DNA from: a bacterium
GTDB taxonomy: Bacteria; Chloroflexota; Anaerolineae; Caldilineales; Caldilineaceae
DNA length: 64,000 bases
NCBI GenBank assembly: GCA_016124945.1
Contig: WGMT01000027.1
Coordinates: 1-64,000 of the forward strand
Direction of reading: 5' to 3'
Shown here: positions 1 through 8,160 of the stretch, piece after piece
Layout of the letters: each line of letters opens with the position of its first letter
Numbering within the stretch: position 1 is the first letter of the stretch
Notes under the pieces: generated by a model
The model's database searches: none
Told to the model about the DNA's origin: nothing
Seen by the model: only the letters and a program-made list of their open reading frames with translations
Translations under genes and position numbers: made by a program

Positions 1-136
1 CACGAATCACGAATCACGAATCACGAATCACGAATCACGAATCACGAATCACGAATCACGAATCACGAATCACGAATCACGAATCACGAATCACGAATCA
101 CGAATCACGAATCACGAATCACGAATCACGAATCAC
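1..136. repeat. Perfect heptamer tandem array (CACGAAT)n
   Basis: About 19.4 uninterrupted copies of CACGAAT begin at or before the window edge and end at base 136, where the phase breaks (CACCCAT). Other heptamer arrays in this window are shorter and degenerate. The unit resembles one arm (CACCAAT/CACGAAT) of the inverted heptamer elements found elsewhere. The array ends 25 bp before the aspartokinase ribosome binding site. Perfect identity suggests recent expansion by slippage. A partner arm, if any, lies upstream of the window. Confidence 0.97.
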
Positions 137-178
137 CCATCTCATACTCTCGTAACACAACAAGGAGTATCCCCGTCT

Positions 179-1603
179 ATGATCATCATGAAGTTCGGCG
201 GGACATCTGTCGGTACAACCGATTCGATTGCCCAGGTAGCGGAGATTGTGGCCCAGAAGGTGGCCGAACAAGGACAAACCAACCGTCCTGGCGTGGTGGT
301 GGTCACCAGCGCCATGAGCAGTGTTACCAATTCGTTGATCGATTCTGCGTTGGCCGCGGCAAATGGAGACGAAGGCCCGTATCGCGAATCGCGCAGCCAA
401 TTGTTGGTTAAGCATCAGGTGGTGGCCGGTCAACTCATTGACGACGGGGTGGAACGGGCCAATGTGGGCCGATTGATCGACAGCCGCCTGCAAGAGTACG
501 AGCGCCTTTGCCGTTCGATTGCCGTGTTGGGCGAGTTGACCCACCGCGGTCTTGACGTGGTAAGCGGATTGGGTGAACGGATGAGCGCGCCGTTGCTGGC
601 TGCCGTGTTGCGTGCCAAAGGGCTGCACGCCGAGTTTGTTGACGCCGGTGAGTTAATCATCACCGACAGCGAGTTCGGCAATGCCACCCCCATCATGGAG
701 CAGACGGTCTCGCGTTGTCTGAACCGTTTAATGCCCATGGTGCAGAGTGGAGTCGTCCCTGTAATCACGGGCTTTGTTGGGGCAACGGAGACCGGTGTCC
801 CAACCACACTGGGCCGCGGCGGATCGGACTATTCCGCCGCCATCATCGGTGCAGCACTGGACGTCGACGAAATCCAGATCTGGACAGACGTCGACGGCGT
901 CCTCACGGCGGACCCGCGCATCGTCAAGAATGCGCGCACGCTTCCCGAGTTGACCTACGATGAAGTGGCCGAGTTGGCCTACTACGGCGCTAAGGTACTT
1001 CATCCTAAAACGGTGACACCCGCTGTGGAAAAGAAGATCCCAGTGGTGGTGCTCAATACCTTCAACCCCAGCCACCCCGGTACACGCATTGTGGACGCCC
1101 TGGAGCGGCCAAGCACCGAAGGCACGGTGAAGGCGATCACGGCGATCCGCAACATGCGGTTGATCACTGTGGCCGGGCGCGGGATGATGGGCGTGCCGGG
1201 CATTGCGGCGCGTACCTTCGGCACGGTGGCCCGTCAACGCGCCAACGTGCTCATGATCAGCCAGAGCAGCAGTGAACAGAGCATCTGTTTCGTGGTGCCC
1301 GATAACGAGGCGGTGGGGGTGGTCAGTGCGCTAAATCAGGAATTTGAGCAAGAATTGGGCCGTGGCTACATCGAAAAGATCGACAGCCAACAGGACATTG
1401 TCATCGTGGCCGTGGTCGGTTCGGGCATGAAGGGTACACCCGGGATCGCCGCCCGTGTCTTCAACGCCCTCGGCGCGCACGAAATCAACGTCATCGCCAT
1501 CGCCCAAGGCGCCAGCGAAGCGAACATCAGTCTAGTTGTCCTTACCGGTGATGCAGACAATGCGATCCGGGCGATCCATGATGCGTTTGAATTGGGGGAG
1601 TAG
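179..1603 (+). CDS. lysC: Aspartate kinase (monofunctional, two ACT domains)
   Basis: This enzyme phosphorylates L-aspartate at the first step of the Lys/Thr/Met pathway in the cytoplasm. The amino-acid kinase domain opens with KFGGTSVG (residues 5-12). A helical insert typical of the long LysC/ThrA class follows near residues 45-130. The GRGGSDYSA motif and the WTDVDGVLTADPR motif come next. Two ACT domains follow (about 318-390 and 400-474), each with a GIAAR-type loop, so feedback control by Lys or Thr is likely. No homoserine dehydrogenase domain is attached. AAGGAG at 162-167 supports ATG 179 over the internal ATG at 188. The TAG stop is the first triplet of an inverted heptamer element. 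Which amino acid inhibits it cannot be told from sequence. Confidence 0.95.
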   Translation: MIIMKFGGTSVGTTDSIAQVAEIVAQKVAEQGQTNRPGVVVVTSAMSSVTNSLIDSALAAANGDEGPYRESRSQLLVKHQVVAGQLIDDGVERANVGRLIDSRLQEYERLCRSIAVLGELTHRGLDVVSGLGERMSAPLLAAVLRAKGLHAEFVDAGELIITDSEFGNATPIMEQTVSRCLNRLMPMVQSGVVPVITGFVGATETGVPTTLGRGGSDYSAAIIGAALDVDEIQIWTDVDGVLTADPRIVKNARTLPELTYDEVAELAYYGAKVLHPKTVTPAVEKKIPVVVLNTFNPSHPGTRIVDALERPSTEGTVKAITAIRNMRLITVAGRGMMGVPGIAARTFGTVARQRANVLMISQSSSEQSICFVVPDNEAVGVVSALNQEFEQELGRGYIEKIDSQQDIVIVAVVGSGMKGTPGIAARVFNALGAHEINVIAIAQGASEANISLVVLTGDADNAIRAIHDAFELGE

Positions 1604-1816
1604 TGATTAGTGACTGGTGATTGGGGAGATCTCGTTGAGAACGTGATCCTTCCATTGCCAGGTGTTTCGTAGAGCGGGATTAGGCGGTTGCAGATCGTGT
1701 GTGGGATCTGAAATCACCTAATCGCTTAATCCCACTCTACGCGAGAACAAGTGCCAGCCGTTTCACACCCTCCACACAATCCCCCTAATCACCAATCACA
1801 TATCGCCAATCCCTTA
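1601..1816. repeat. Inverted period-7 element between convergent genes
   Basis: The left arm (1601-1626) carries TGATTAG, TGACTGG and TGATTGG heptamers. The right arm (1779-1816) carries the complementary CTAATCA and CCAATCA units. The aspartokinase TAG lies in the left arm and the L,D-transpeptidase TAA in the right arm. The spacer of about 150 nt contains a second hairpin. It probably works as a bidirectional terminator, though there is no U-tract. Confidence 0.85.
1668..1742. repeat. Inner hairpin with period-8 arms
   Basis: This is nested inside the element at 1601-1816. CGTAGAGCGGGATTA (from 1668) pairs with TAATCCCACTCTACG (ending 1741) with one mismatch. The arm continues as 8-nt units of the GCGATTAG type. 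It is either an older element into which the outer one was placed, or part of a compound element. Confidence 0.75.
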
Positions 1817-2905
1817 CTGATGTACAATCACCAGCGTCCCTGGATTTTCCTCGTCGCTAATAAACCAGCCCTGCTCGTTAAACGTGGGGCTCGCCCACTC
1901 AAAGAGCCATTTGGCTTCGTCGGTGCGCATGTTGATACAGCCGCGGCTGGCAGGCCGACCAAAGTTGGCGTGCCAGGTGACGCCGTGGAAGGCGTAGTCC
2001 TGGTAGAAGTATTGCACCCAGGGCACATTGGCAATGTAGTAGTAGTCGCCGGCGGCGCGGTTGCCGCCGTACATATCTTGCAGTGGGGTCTTGGCCCAGA
2101 TGCGGAAGGATCCGGTTACCGTGGGGGTATGGGACAGCCCGGTGGAGACAACGAAGGCGCGCACTGGGGTTGTCCCCTCGTAGGCGGTGACACGCTGTTC
2201 GCTCAGATCCACAGCGATCCACTTTTCGGTGGTGGTGGGGTATTCGTCGTAGACCAGAAAGCCGTTTTCATCGACACGGCTGTTCATCCCCATGCGTTCA
2301 AAGAGTTGCGGCGGCGCAAGAAGAATGCGCTGTCCAGGCGTGATGCGGTTTGGGTTTGTCAGGTTGTTGACCTGTAGCAGCGCGCCCGAGGTGGTGCTGT
2401 AAAGATTGGCGATGCTGCCGATGCTCTCGCCAGGTTGTACAATGTGAACACGCATCTCGCCATCCACCAACGCTTCGGCTGTCAGCGCAGGCACCACCAG
2501 TTCACGTCCTGGTGTGAGACGCTGCCCTACGTTGAGCTTGTTCTGTTCCGCCAACCAGGCCAGGCTGGTACGATGCCGTGCCGCAATCGAAAAGAGCGTA
2601 TCGCCGGCTTTAACTTCGTAAATGCCTGTGCGCAGCAGTTCCACACTGCTCTCCGAAGGGGATGCTGTAGATTCGGCGTCTTCCGGCAACACCAATCGTT
2701 GCCCGGCCCACACGAAATTGACATTGTTGAGCGCGTTTAGCGAGCGTAGCGCCTCTACACTGGTGCTGTGCTGCTGGGCAATCTGGCTCAACGTCTCTCC
2801 TGGCTGCACAATGTGTACTTCCTCAGCCTGGGCCGTTACCGGCCACAGCAGCATCCCTACCCACAGGCCGATAGCGGCCACACGCATCAAAAATCGCTGA
2901 TCCAT
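1814..2905 (-). CDS. L,D-transpeptidase with three LysM domains
   Basis: A secreted cell-wall enzyme that should form 3-3 peptidoglycan cross-links or anchor proteins. A signal peptide covers residues 1-27 (cleavage after AQA). Three LysM peptidoglycan-binding repeats follow at about 29-73, 95-140 and 155-198, each with an (H/Y)xVxxG(D/E) start. The YkuD catalytic domain (about 228-340) has His307 and the SRGC motif with catalytic Cys323, followed by INM. The order LysM x3 then YkuD is usual for the family. AAGGAG lies about 11 nt upstream of the ATG. The gene converges on aspartokinase, and its stop codon lies in the heptamer arm. Confidence 0.95.
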   Translation of the reverse strand: MDQRFLMRVAAIGLWVGMLLWPVTAQAEEVHIVQPGETLSQIAQQHSTSVEALRSLNALNNVNFVWAGQRLVLPEDAESTASPSESSVELLRTGIYEVKAGDTLFSIAARHRTSLAWLAEQNKLNVGQRLTPGRELVVPALTAEALVDGEMRVHIVQPGESIGSIANLYSTTSGALLQVNNLTNPNRITPGQRILLAPPQLFERMGMNSRVDENGFLVYDEYPTTTEKWIAVDLSEQRVTAYEGTTPVRAFVVSTGLSHTPTVTGSFRIWAKTPLQDMYGGNRAAGDYYYIANVPWVQYFYQDYAFHGVTWHANFGRPASRGCINMRTDEAKWLFEWASPTFNEQGWFISDEENPGTLVIVHQ

Positions 2906-2944
2906 ACCTGTCTTCTACTCCTTGCTTAAAGATTCACCCACGCC

Positions 2945-3000
2945 TTACACGGATTTGAATATTTTCTTCTGTAATCCTTTTAATCTGTGTAATCTGTGGA
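2945..3000. repeat. Degenerate period-9 element in the 2906-3250 gap
   Basis: ACACGGATTT (2947-2956) is followed by AATCCTTTTAATCTGTGT and AATCTGTGG (ending 2999), the inverted partner. It belongs to the ACACGGATT family also seen at 14918, 22380 and 41667, but the left arm is shortened. The rest of the 345-nt gap upstream of phoB shows no gene. It should hold the promoters for the divergent L,D-transpeptidase and phoB. Confidence 0.6.
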
Positions 3001-3210
3001 ACGTTTCTGTCTTTCTGCTTCATCGACTTGATTCATACAATACGTGGGCAGTATAGCGAGATCGCGTCATATCGTCTATTTGCCGGAATTATAGAATAAG
3101 TTGGGCAAGGCAACGGTTCATCTTGTGGTCGTGCCTATTTCCAAATCCGTCGTGTGTCCGTGTTAGAATGCCCCTAAGGTGACTTCACCATGATGCCGTT
3201 TCCCAGCATC

Positions 3211-3244
3211 ATCAAGTTGCAAAGGTCATCAAATTGCAAAGGAC
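3211..3244 (+). promoter_or_regulatory. 17-bp tandem direct repeat ahead of phoB
   Basis: ATCAAGTTGCAAAGGTC (3211-3227) is followed directly by ATCAAATTGCAAAGGAC (3228-3244), with 15 of 17 identical. The second copy supplies the AAAGGA ribosome binding site for the GTG start at 3251. A head-to-tail repeat beside a response-regulator gene could be an autoregulatory site or simply a duplicated leader. Function is inferred only from position. Confidence 0.45.
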
Positions 3245-3250
3245 GTTGTT

Positions 3251-3973
3251 GTGGACAAAATTTTGGTGGTTGAAGACGAACCTGCTCTGGTGGACACGCT
3301 GGAATACGCACTTTCCCGGCAGGGATACAGTGTGGTGATCGCCCGAGACGGCCTTTCTGCATTAGATATGGCGCGCGTGCAGAAGCCTGATCTAATCCTC
3401 CTCGATGTTATGTTGCCGGGGCTCGACGGTTTTGAGATCTGCCGCGTGCTGCGCCAGGAGATGAACGTGCCCATCCTGATCCTCACGGCGCGTGACGACG
3501 AAGTCGACAAGATCGTGGGCCTCGAAGTCGGCGCCGACGATTACCTCACCAAACCGTTCAGCATGCGCGAACTGTTGGCGCGTGTCAAGGCGCATTTGCG
3601 CCGTGTGCGCCTGATCCGCGAAGAAATGGGTGTCGAAGACGAAGTGATGGTCCCTGCTGTGCCCAGTGGGGGCCGACGCCTTGTCTTTGACAGCCTTGTC
3701 ATCGATCCAGACCGTCGCGAAGTCAGCCTAAACGATGATGTGATGCACCTCAAGCCCAAAGAATATGAGCTTCTCCTCTTTCTGGCCCAAAATCGACGCA
3801 TTGTGCTGGGCCGCGACTTGATCCTTGAGCGCGTTTGGGGGTGGGATTACAGTGGCGGTAGCCGTACCGTCGACGTCCACATCCGTTGGTTGCGCGAAAA
3901 GATCGAGAGCGATCCGGCAGACCCCAAACGCATTGTCACTGTTCGTGGTATCGGCTATCGCTTCGAAGGCTGA
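3251..3973 (+). CDS. phoB: OmpR/PhoB-family response regulator
   Basis: DNA-binding regulator of the phosphate regulon. The receiver domain (1-120) has acidic residues E8/D9, phosphoacceptor Asp52 (LLDVM), Thr79 and Lys101 (LTKPF). The winged-helix output domain (about 140-238) ends with the [10 protein letters not shown] signature. The start is GTG: no in-frame ATG lies between it and an upstream TGA, and AAAGGA sits 8 nt upstream. The next gene is its histidine kinase, followed by pstSCAB-phoU, which points to phosphate sensing. It could equally be called phoP in Gram-positive nomenclature. Confidence 0.92.
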   Translation: MDKILVVEDEPALVDTLEYALSRQGYSVVIARDGLSALDMARVQKPDLILLDVMLPGLDGFEICRVLRQEMNVPILILTARDDEVDKIVGLEVGADDYLTKPFSMRELLARVKAHLRRVRLIREEMGVEDEVMVPAVPSGGRRLVFDSLVIDPDRREVSLNDDVMHLKPKEYELLLFLAQNRRIVLGRDLILERVWGWDYSGGSRTVDVHIRWLREKIESDPADPKRIVTVRGIGYRFEG

Positions 3974-3997
3974 ACATAGTCAGCCTCTACCCTGGAA

Positions 3998-5812
3998 ATG
4001 AACCTAATGTTGTCGTTTCAGTCGCTACGTTGGCGTATTGCGTTTGCCTACGCCGCCCTCATCGTGGTGATCATGGTGGGGTTGACTGTCTATTTGACGC
4101 GCCAGGTACAGGATGTGGCGCAGGAGAATGTGCGCCAGACGCTGCTGGCCGATGCCAGGCTCCTGGCCAGTAATCGTCTTCTGCGCAGCGGGTTGGTGGA
4201 GGCACGCTGGCAGCCGGGCGCGGCCGAACTTGTGGATATGGTCACCGAATGGGGCGATCTACTCGATATGCGCGTGACCGTGATCCTTGCCGATGGGGTG
4301 GTGCTGGCTGAATCCTTTCGCGATGCCATGGAGATGGAAGACCACGCAAATCGCAAAGAAATCATAGACGCCCTTGCCGAGGGCGTTGGCGAAAGCACAC
4401 GTTTCAGCCGTACGACGAGCATGTTGATGTTTTACATTGCTGTGCCGATTTTGCCGTTGGCGCCGGCCGACGGCGAACCATTGGGCGTGCTCAGGCTGGC
4501 GCTACCTATGGCAACGGTAAACGCTGGGGTTGCCCCCATGCAGACCGCCGTGATCGTAGGTGGTGTGATTGCTGCGTTGCTGACCACCCTGCTCTCTTTC
4601 TTCATCGCGGAACGGATTGCCCGTCCTGTGCGGCGGTTGACGAGCGTAGCCACGCAAATGTCTCAAGGACAGTGGGGCGAACGGCTCATCCCCACGCGCC
4701 AGGATGAAGTGGGCCAGTTGATCCGCGCCTTCAACCGTATGGCTGAGCGGCTACAGATGCAAGTAGGTTTCTTGCAGCACGAGCGGCAGCGGCTTTCCAT
4801 CGTGCTCGAGAACATGGCAGACGGTGTGCTGATCCTCGACGCCGACGGCAATGTGCAGATGATCAACCCGTCTGCGGCGCGATTGCTGCATGTGAGCACC
4901 CAGCGTGTGTGGAATGTCTCTTTTCCACAAGTAGCGCGGGATCACCGGCTGGTGGAAGTGTGGCGGCGTTCGCAACAGAGCGATCAGCCTGAAGAATCGA
5001 TCCTCGAAGTGGATCGGCGTGTGCTGCGGATTGTTTCTACCCCATTCGGCGAGACACCACAGCGCGGCTACAACGTCATCCTCCAGGATCTTACCCAGTT
5101 GCGCCGCCTGGAAACAGTGCGCCGCGACTTTATCAGCAACATCTCCCACGAACTGCGCACGCCGCTTGCCTCTTTGCGGGCGTTGGTGGAAACCCTGCGC
5201 GACGGCGCATTGGACGATCCCCCCGCGGCGCAACGTTTCCTCGACCGTATCGAAACCGAAGTCGACGCCCTCGCCCAAATGGTGCAGGAACTGCTCGAAC
5301 TCTCGCGCATCGAGTCGGGCCGGGTGCCACTGCGCCTCAAACCGACACCGTTGAGCGACATTATTTTGCGCCCTGTTGAACGGCTCCTTCCGCAAGCTGA
5401 GCGCGCCCACATCGAACTGATCGTCGACCTACAGGGCGGTGTCCCCCCGGTGATGGCCGACGCCGAACGGGTGCAGCAGGTGATTACCAACCTGGTACAC
5501 AACGCCATCAAACATACCCCTGCAGGCGGCACCATTACCGTCCGCTCGTCGATGCAGCCGGAACTTTTCCCCGATGCAGCCATCGTTTCCGTGAGCGACA
5601 CCGGCGAAGGCATCCCCAGCGACGACCTGCCCCGCATCTTCGAACGCTTCTACAAAGTGGATCGCGCCCGATCTGCCGGCGGCACCGGCCTGGGGCTCGC
5701 CATTGCCAAACACATTGTGCAAGCTCACCAGGGCGATATCTGGGCGCAAAGCATCGAAGGGCGTGGTAGCACCTTCTCCTTTTTTCTCCCCATTGTTAAT
5801 AACAATCCTTAA
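3998..5812 (+). CDS. phoR: Phosphate-regulon sensor histidine kinase
   Basis: Membrane sensor kinase paired with the preceding regulator. One transmembrane helix lies near residues 12-33, followed by an extracytoplasmic domain of about 145 residues and a second helix near 185-207. HAMP, a PAS domain (about 265-370) and a HisKA dimerisation domain follow, with phosphorylated His384 in SHELRTPL. The HATPase domain has an N box (NLVHNAIKH), the DTGEGI loop and GTGLGLAIAKH. Unlike E. coli PhoR it has a sizeable outside domain, as in Bacillus PhoR. ATG 4007 (residue 4) has better spacing from GGA than ATG 3998 and may be the true start. The stop codon overlaps the candidate Pho box. Confidence 0.92.
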   Translation: MNLMLSFQSLRWRIAFAYAALIVVIMVGLTVYLTRQVQDVAQENVRQTLLADARLLASNRLLRSGLVEARWQPGAAELVDMVTEWGDLLDMRVTVILADGVVLAESFRDAMEMEDHANRKEIIDALAEGVGESTRFSRTTSMLMFYIAVPILPLAPADGEPLGVLRLALPMATVNAGVAPMQTAVIVGGVIAALLTTLLSFFIAERIARPVRRLTSVATQMSQGQWGERLIPTRQDEVGQLIRAFNRMAERLQMQVGFLQHERQRLSIVLENMADGVLILDADGNVQMINPSAARLLHVSTQRVWNVSFPQVARDHRLVEVWRRSQQSDQPEESILEVDRRVLRIVSTPFGETPQRGYNVILQDLTQLRRLETVRRDFISNISHELRTPLASLRALVETLRDGALDDPPAAQRFLDRIETEVDALAQMVQELLELSRIESGRVPLRLKPTPLSDIILRPVERLLPQAERAHIELIVDLQGGVPPVMADAERVQQVITNLVHNAIKHTPAGGTITVRSSMQPELFPDAAIVSVSDTGEGIPSDDLPRIFERFYKVDRARSAGGTGLGLAIAKHIVQAHQGDIWAQSIEGRGSTFSFFLPIVNNNP

Positions 5813-5880
5813 CCGTTAACTTTTTGTTAACAAACCAATTGCGCAATACGTAACAATCGTTAATCATTAGCAGTTATGCT
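5808..5880 (+). promoter_or_regulatory. Candidate Pho box and -10 region of pstS
   Basis: TTAAC-type half sites occur at 5808 (CTTAAC), 5815 (GTTAAC), 5826 (GTTAAC) and 5859 (GTTAAT), with a weaker GTAACA at 5850. The first pair of GTTAAC sites is 11 bp apart and the last lies 33 bp further on, so they fall on one helix face. TATGCT at 5875-5880 begins 10 bp after the last half site, the spacing typical of PhoB-activated promoters. Cyanobacterial and Bacillus Pho boxes are also built from TTAAC-like direct repeats. The assignment is inferred. Confidence 0.55.
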
Positions 5881-5991
5881 GACGCTCGCAAAGCATGTTT
5901 TTTGCTTGGGGATAAGCTTCTACTGTCTTCTTACTTTCTTTGCTAAACGTCATCAAATAGATAGCCCCACTCATTCTTTGGAGGAACACTT

Positions 5992-7026
5992 ATGCGTCGT
6001 CTGTTGTTTGTACTTGTGGCCCTGTTTGCCCTGGCCATTTCAGCTTGTGCAGCGCCAACCACCACTGCGCCCGCACCGGCAGCTCCTGCTGCTGAAGCCA
6101 CTGAGGCTCCTGCTGAAGAAGCCGCGTCTGAGGAAATGGCAATGGAAGGTGACATGCTGCCGATGGTGAACCCGCTGGAACTGACCGGCGATATCATCAT
6201 CGCTGGTAGCTCCACCGTCTTCCCGCTGACGGAAGCAATGGTTGAACGCTTCCAGAACGAAGGTTTCGCCGGTGGCATTACCGTTGACAGCATCGGTTCG
6301 GGCGCTGGTTTCGAGCGCTTCTGCGTGGCTGGTGAAAGCGACATCTCAAACGCCAGCCGCCCGATCAATGACGGGGAAGTAGCAAGCTGCCAGTCTATCG
6401 GCCGTGAACCGAAGGAAATCCGGGTCGGCACCGATGCCCTGGCTGTGGTTATTCACCCCGACAACGACTTTGCTACCGATGTCACCCTGGAAGAACTCGC
6501 CCAGCTTTTCTCGACAGCGACACTTTGGTCGGACGTGCGGGCGGATTGGCCGAGCGAAGCAATCATGCGCTTCAGCCCCGGTACCGATAGTGGCACCTTT
6601 GATTACTTCGTTGAAGAGGTTTTTGACGAAAACGAAGAGCCGATCCTCAGCGCTGCAGAACTGCAGTTGAGCGAAGATGACAATATCCTCGTGCAGGGTG
6701 TTGTAGGCAGCCTCTATGGCATCGGCTACTTTGGCTACGCTTACTACGAAGAGAATGCCGACACCTTGGCCATTCTGAACATTGAAGGCGTCGAACCGAC
6801 GGCTGAGACTGTGGACTCCGGCGACTATCCGCTGGCTCGTCCGCTCTTCATCTACTCTGCGCCTTCGATTATGTGTGAAAAGCCGCAGGTGGCGGGTTTC
6901 ATCAACTTCTATCTGACTTACGTCGACGAAGAAGTGCGCCGAGTTGGTTACTTCCCGGCTGATTCCGCAGCATTGGATGCAGCACGGGCCAACTGGGTTG
7001 CCGCCATGGCTTCTTGCGGCCAGTAA
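5992..7026 (+). CDS. pstS: Phosphate ABC transporter substrate-binding lipoprotein
   Basis: Captures inorganic phosphate outside the membrane for PstCAB. The lipoprotein signal ends in a lipobox with Cys19, followed by an A/P/E-rich tether (about 20-50). The PBP-like domain starts at GSSTVFPL, a phosphate-binding loop. IGSGAGFERF and the SRPI segment supply further ligands. TDSGTFDYF is the second-lobe loop. The GGAGGA ribosome binding site lies 8 nt upstream of ATG. It is followed by a strong hairpin before pstC, which should let the binding protein be made in excess over the permease. Confidence 0.95.
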   Translation: MRRLLFVLVALFALAISACAAPTTTAPAPAAPAAEATEAPAEEAASEEMAMEGDMLPMVNPLELTGDIIIAGSSTVFPLTEAMVERFQNEGFAGGITVDSIGSGAGFERFCVAGESDISNASRPINDGEVASCQSIGREPKEIRVGTDALAVVIHPDNDFATDVTLEELAQLFSTATLWSDVRADWPSEAIMRFSPGTDSGTFDYFVEEVFDENEEPILSAAELQLSEDDNILVQGVVGSLYGIGYFGYAYYEENADTLAILNIEGVEPTAETVDSGDYPLARPLFIYSAPSIMCEKPQVAGFINFYLTYVDEEVRRVGYFPADSAALDAARANWVAAMASCGQ

Positions 7027-7062
7027 GTTTGGTCTAGCCTAGCCTGACCAATAGAGAGCACC

Positions 7063-7108
7063 AACTGGGGAGGGGAAGTTTCCCCTCCCCAGTTTTCCGT
7101 TTTTTTTG
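7063..7108 (+). terminator. Intrinsic terminator/attenuator between pstS and pstC
   Basis: AACTGGGGAGGGGAA (7063-7077) pairs perfectly with TTCCCCTCCCCAGTT (7080-7094) around a GT centre, and TTTTCCGTTTTTTTT follows. The stem is 15 bp, GC-rich and followed by a clear U-tract. It lies inside the pst operon, so partial termination would lower pstCAB relative to pstS. Confidence 0.92.
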
Positions 7109-7146
7109 TCAATGTGTATATACTTGCAACAGAGAGGAGCTTGAAC

Positions 7147-8160
7147 TTGGCTTCTAAAGTCCATCAGATCCTGTCGAGCGTATCGGCCGAAACCACAGAG
7201 AGAAACATTTTGGCAAGTCAACAGCGTGTTCAGGCGATGGCAGATAGCGGTGGGCCAAGTAATGATCTACGCCGTCAACCGCGTTTGGGTGAATCCCTCA
7301 TTCAGGGCTTCCTGTTTGTGTGTGGCGCAATTTCCATCCTCACAACCGTTGGTATTGTCTACGTTTTGGGGCAGGAATCAATTCGATTTTTTCTGAACGA
7401 TGAGGTTTCTCTGGTCGAGTTTTTTACCACGACCACCTGGCAACCGGCCATTGGGCAATTCGGCATCTGGTCACTGGTCAGCGCAACGGTAATGGTCAGC
7501 TTAATTGCAATGACGGTCGCCATCCCCTTGGGGTTGAGCATTGCTATTTATCTGAGTGAATATGCGTCGCTGCGAACGCGTAGCATTCTCAAACCGATTC
7601 TAGAGGTGCTGGCGGGGATTCCCACGGTTGTGTATGGCTATTTTGCGGTTACTTTTATGACGCCGCTTTTGCGTAATATCTTTGGTGCCGACCTTGTCAA
7701 TATTTATAACATCGCTTCCGGCGGTATTGTGGTTGGAATTCTGATCATTCCGCTGGTCAGCTCGATGAGTGAAGACGCTTTGCGCGCTGTGCCCGACTCC
7801 TTGCGCCAGGCGGCGTATGGCCTGGGTGCCACCAAACTAGAGACGGCGCTACGCATTGTACTACCCGCTGCACTTTCAGGGGTGACAGCGGCCTGTTTGA
7901 TCGCTGTGTCACGTGCCGTGGGCGAAACGATGATCGTGGCGCTGGCGGTGGGGGCTGGGCCTAAATTCACCTTCAATCCCTTTGATTCCGCCGAAACAAT
8001 GACCGGTCACATAGTGCGGATCAGCGGCGGTGATCTTAGCTACAACACACTGGACTACAACAGCCTTTTCGCCATCGGGTTGCTGCTCTTCTTTATCACA
8101 TTAGGGTTGAATTTGATCAGCCAGCAGATTGTCCGACGCTTCCGTGAGGTGTACGAATGA
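7147..8160 (+). CDS. pstC: Phosphate ABC transporter permease PstC
   Basis: One of the two membrane channel subunits of the phosphate importer. Six hydrophobic segments are visible. The ABC-permease EAA-like loop reads [19 protein letters not shown], followed by a glycine-rich turn and [14 protein letters not shown] chose TTG 7147 because GAGGAG (7133-7138) is 8 nt upstream. GTG 7114 is in frame but has no ribosome binding site and lies in the terminator trailer. The stop overlaps the pstA start (ATGA at 8157), so the two are translationally coupled. Confidence 0.92.
   Translation: MASKVHQILSSVSAETTERNILASQQRVQAMADSGGPSNDLRRQPRLGESLIQGFLFVCGAISILTTVGIVYVLGQESIRFFLNDEVSLVEFFTTTTWQPAIGQFGIWSLVSATVMVSLIAMTVAIPLGLSIAIYLSEYASLRTRSILKPILEVLAGIPTVVYGYFAVTFMTPLLRNIFGADLVNIYNIASGGIVVGILIIPLVSSMSEDALRAVPDSLRQAAYGLGATKLETALRIVLPAALSGVTAACLIAVSRAVGETMIVALAVGAGPKFTFNPFDSAETMTGHIVRISGGDLSYNTLDYNSLFAIGLLLFFITLGLNLISQQIVRRFREVYE

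Noticed and set aside
1..136. CRISPR-like array
   Set aside because: The repeats are 7 nt and contiguous with no spacers, and no cas gene lies in the window.
1601..1816. Replication origin iterons or DnaA-box cluster
   Set aside because: The heptamers do not match TTATCCACA-like boxes, no dnaA, dnaN or parAB is nearby, and similar arrays occur in nearly every gap.
3998..4173. Separate short gene overlapping the phoR start
   Set aside because: A 95-codon frame from 3886 runs out of phase through phoB and phoR; both of those have clear domain motifs.
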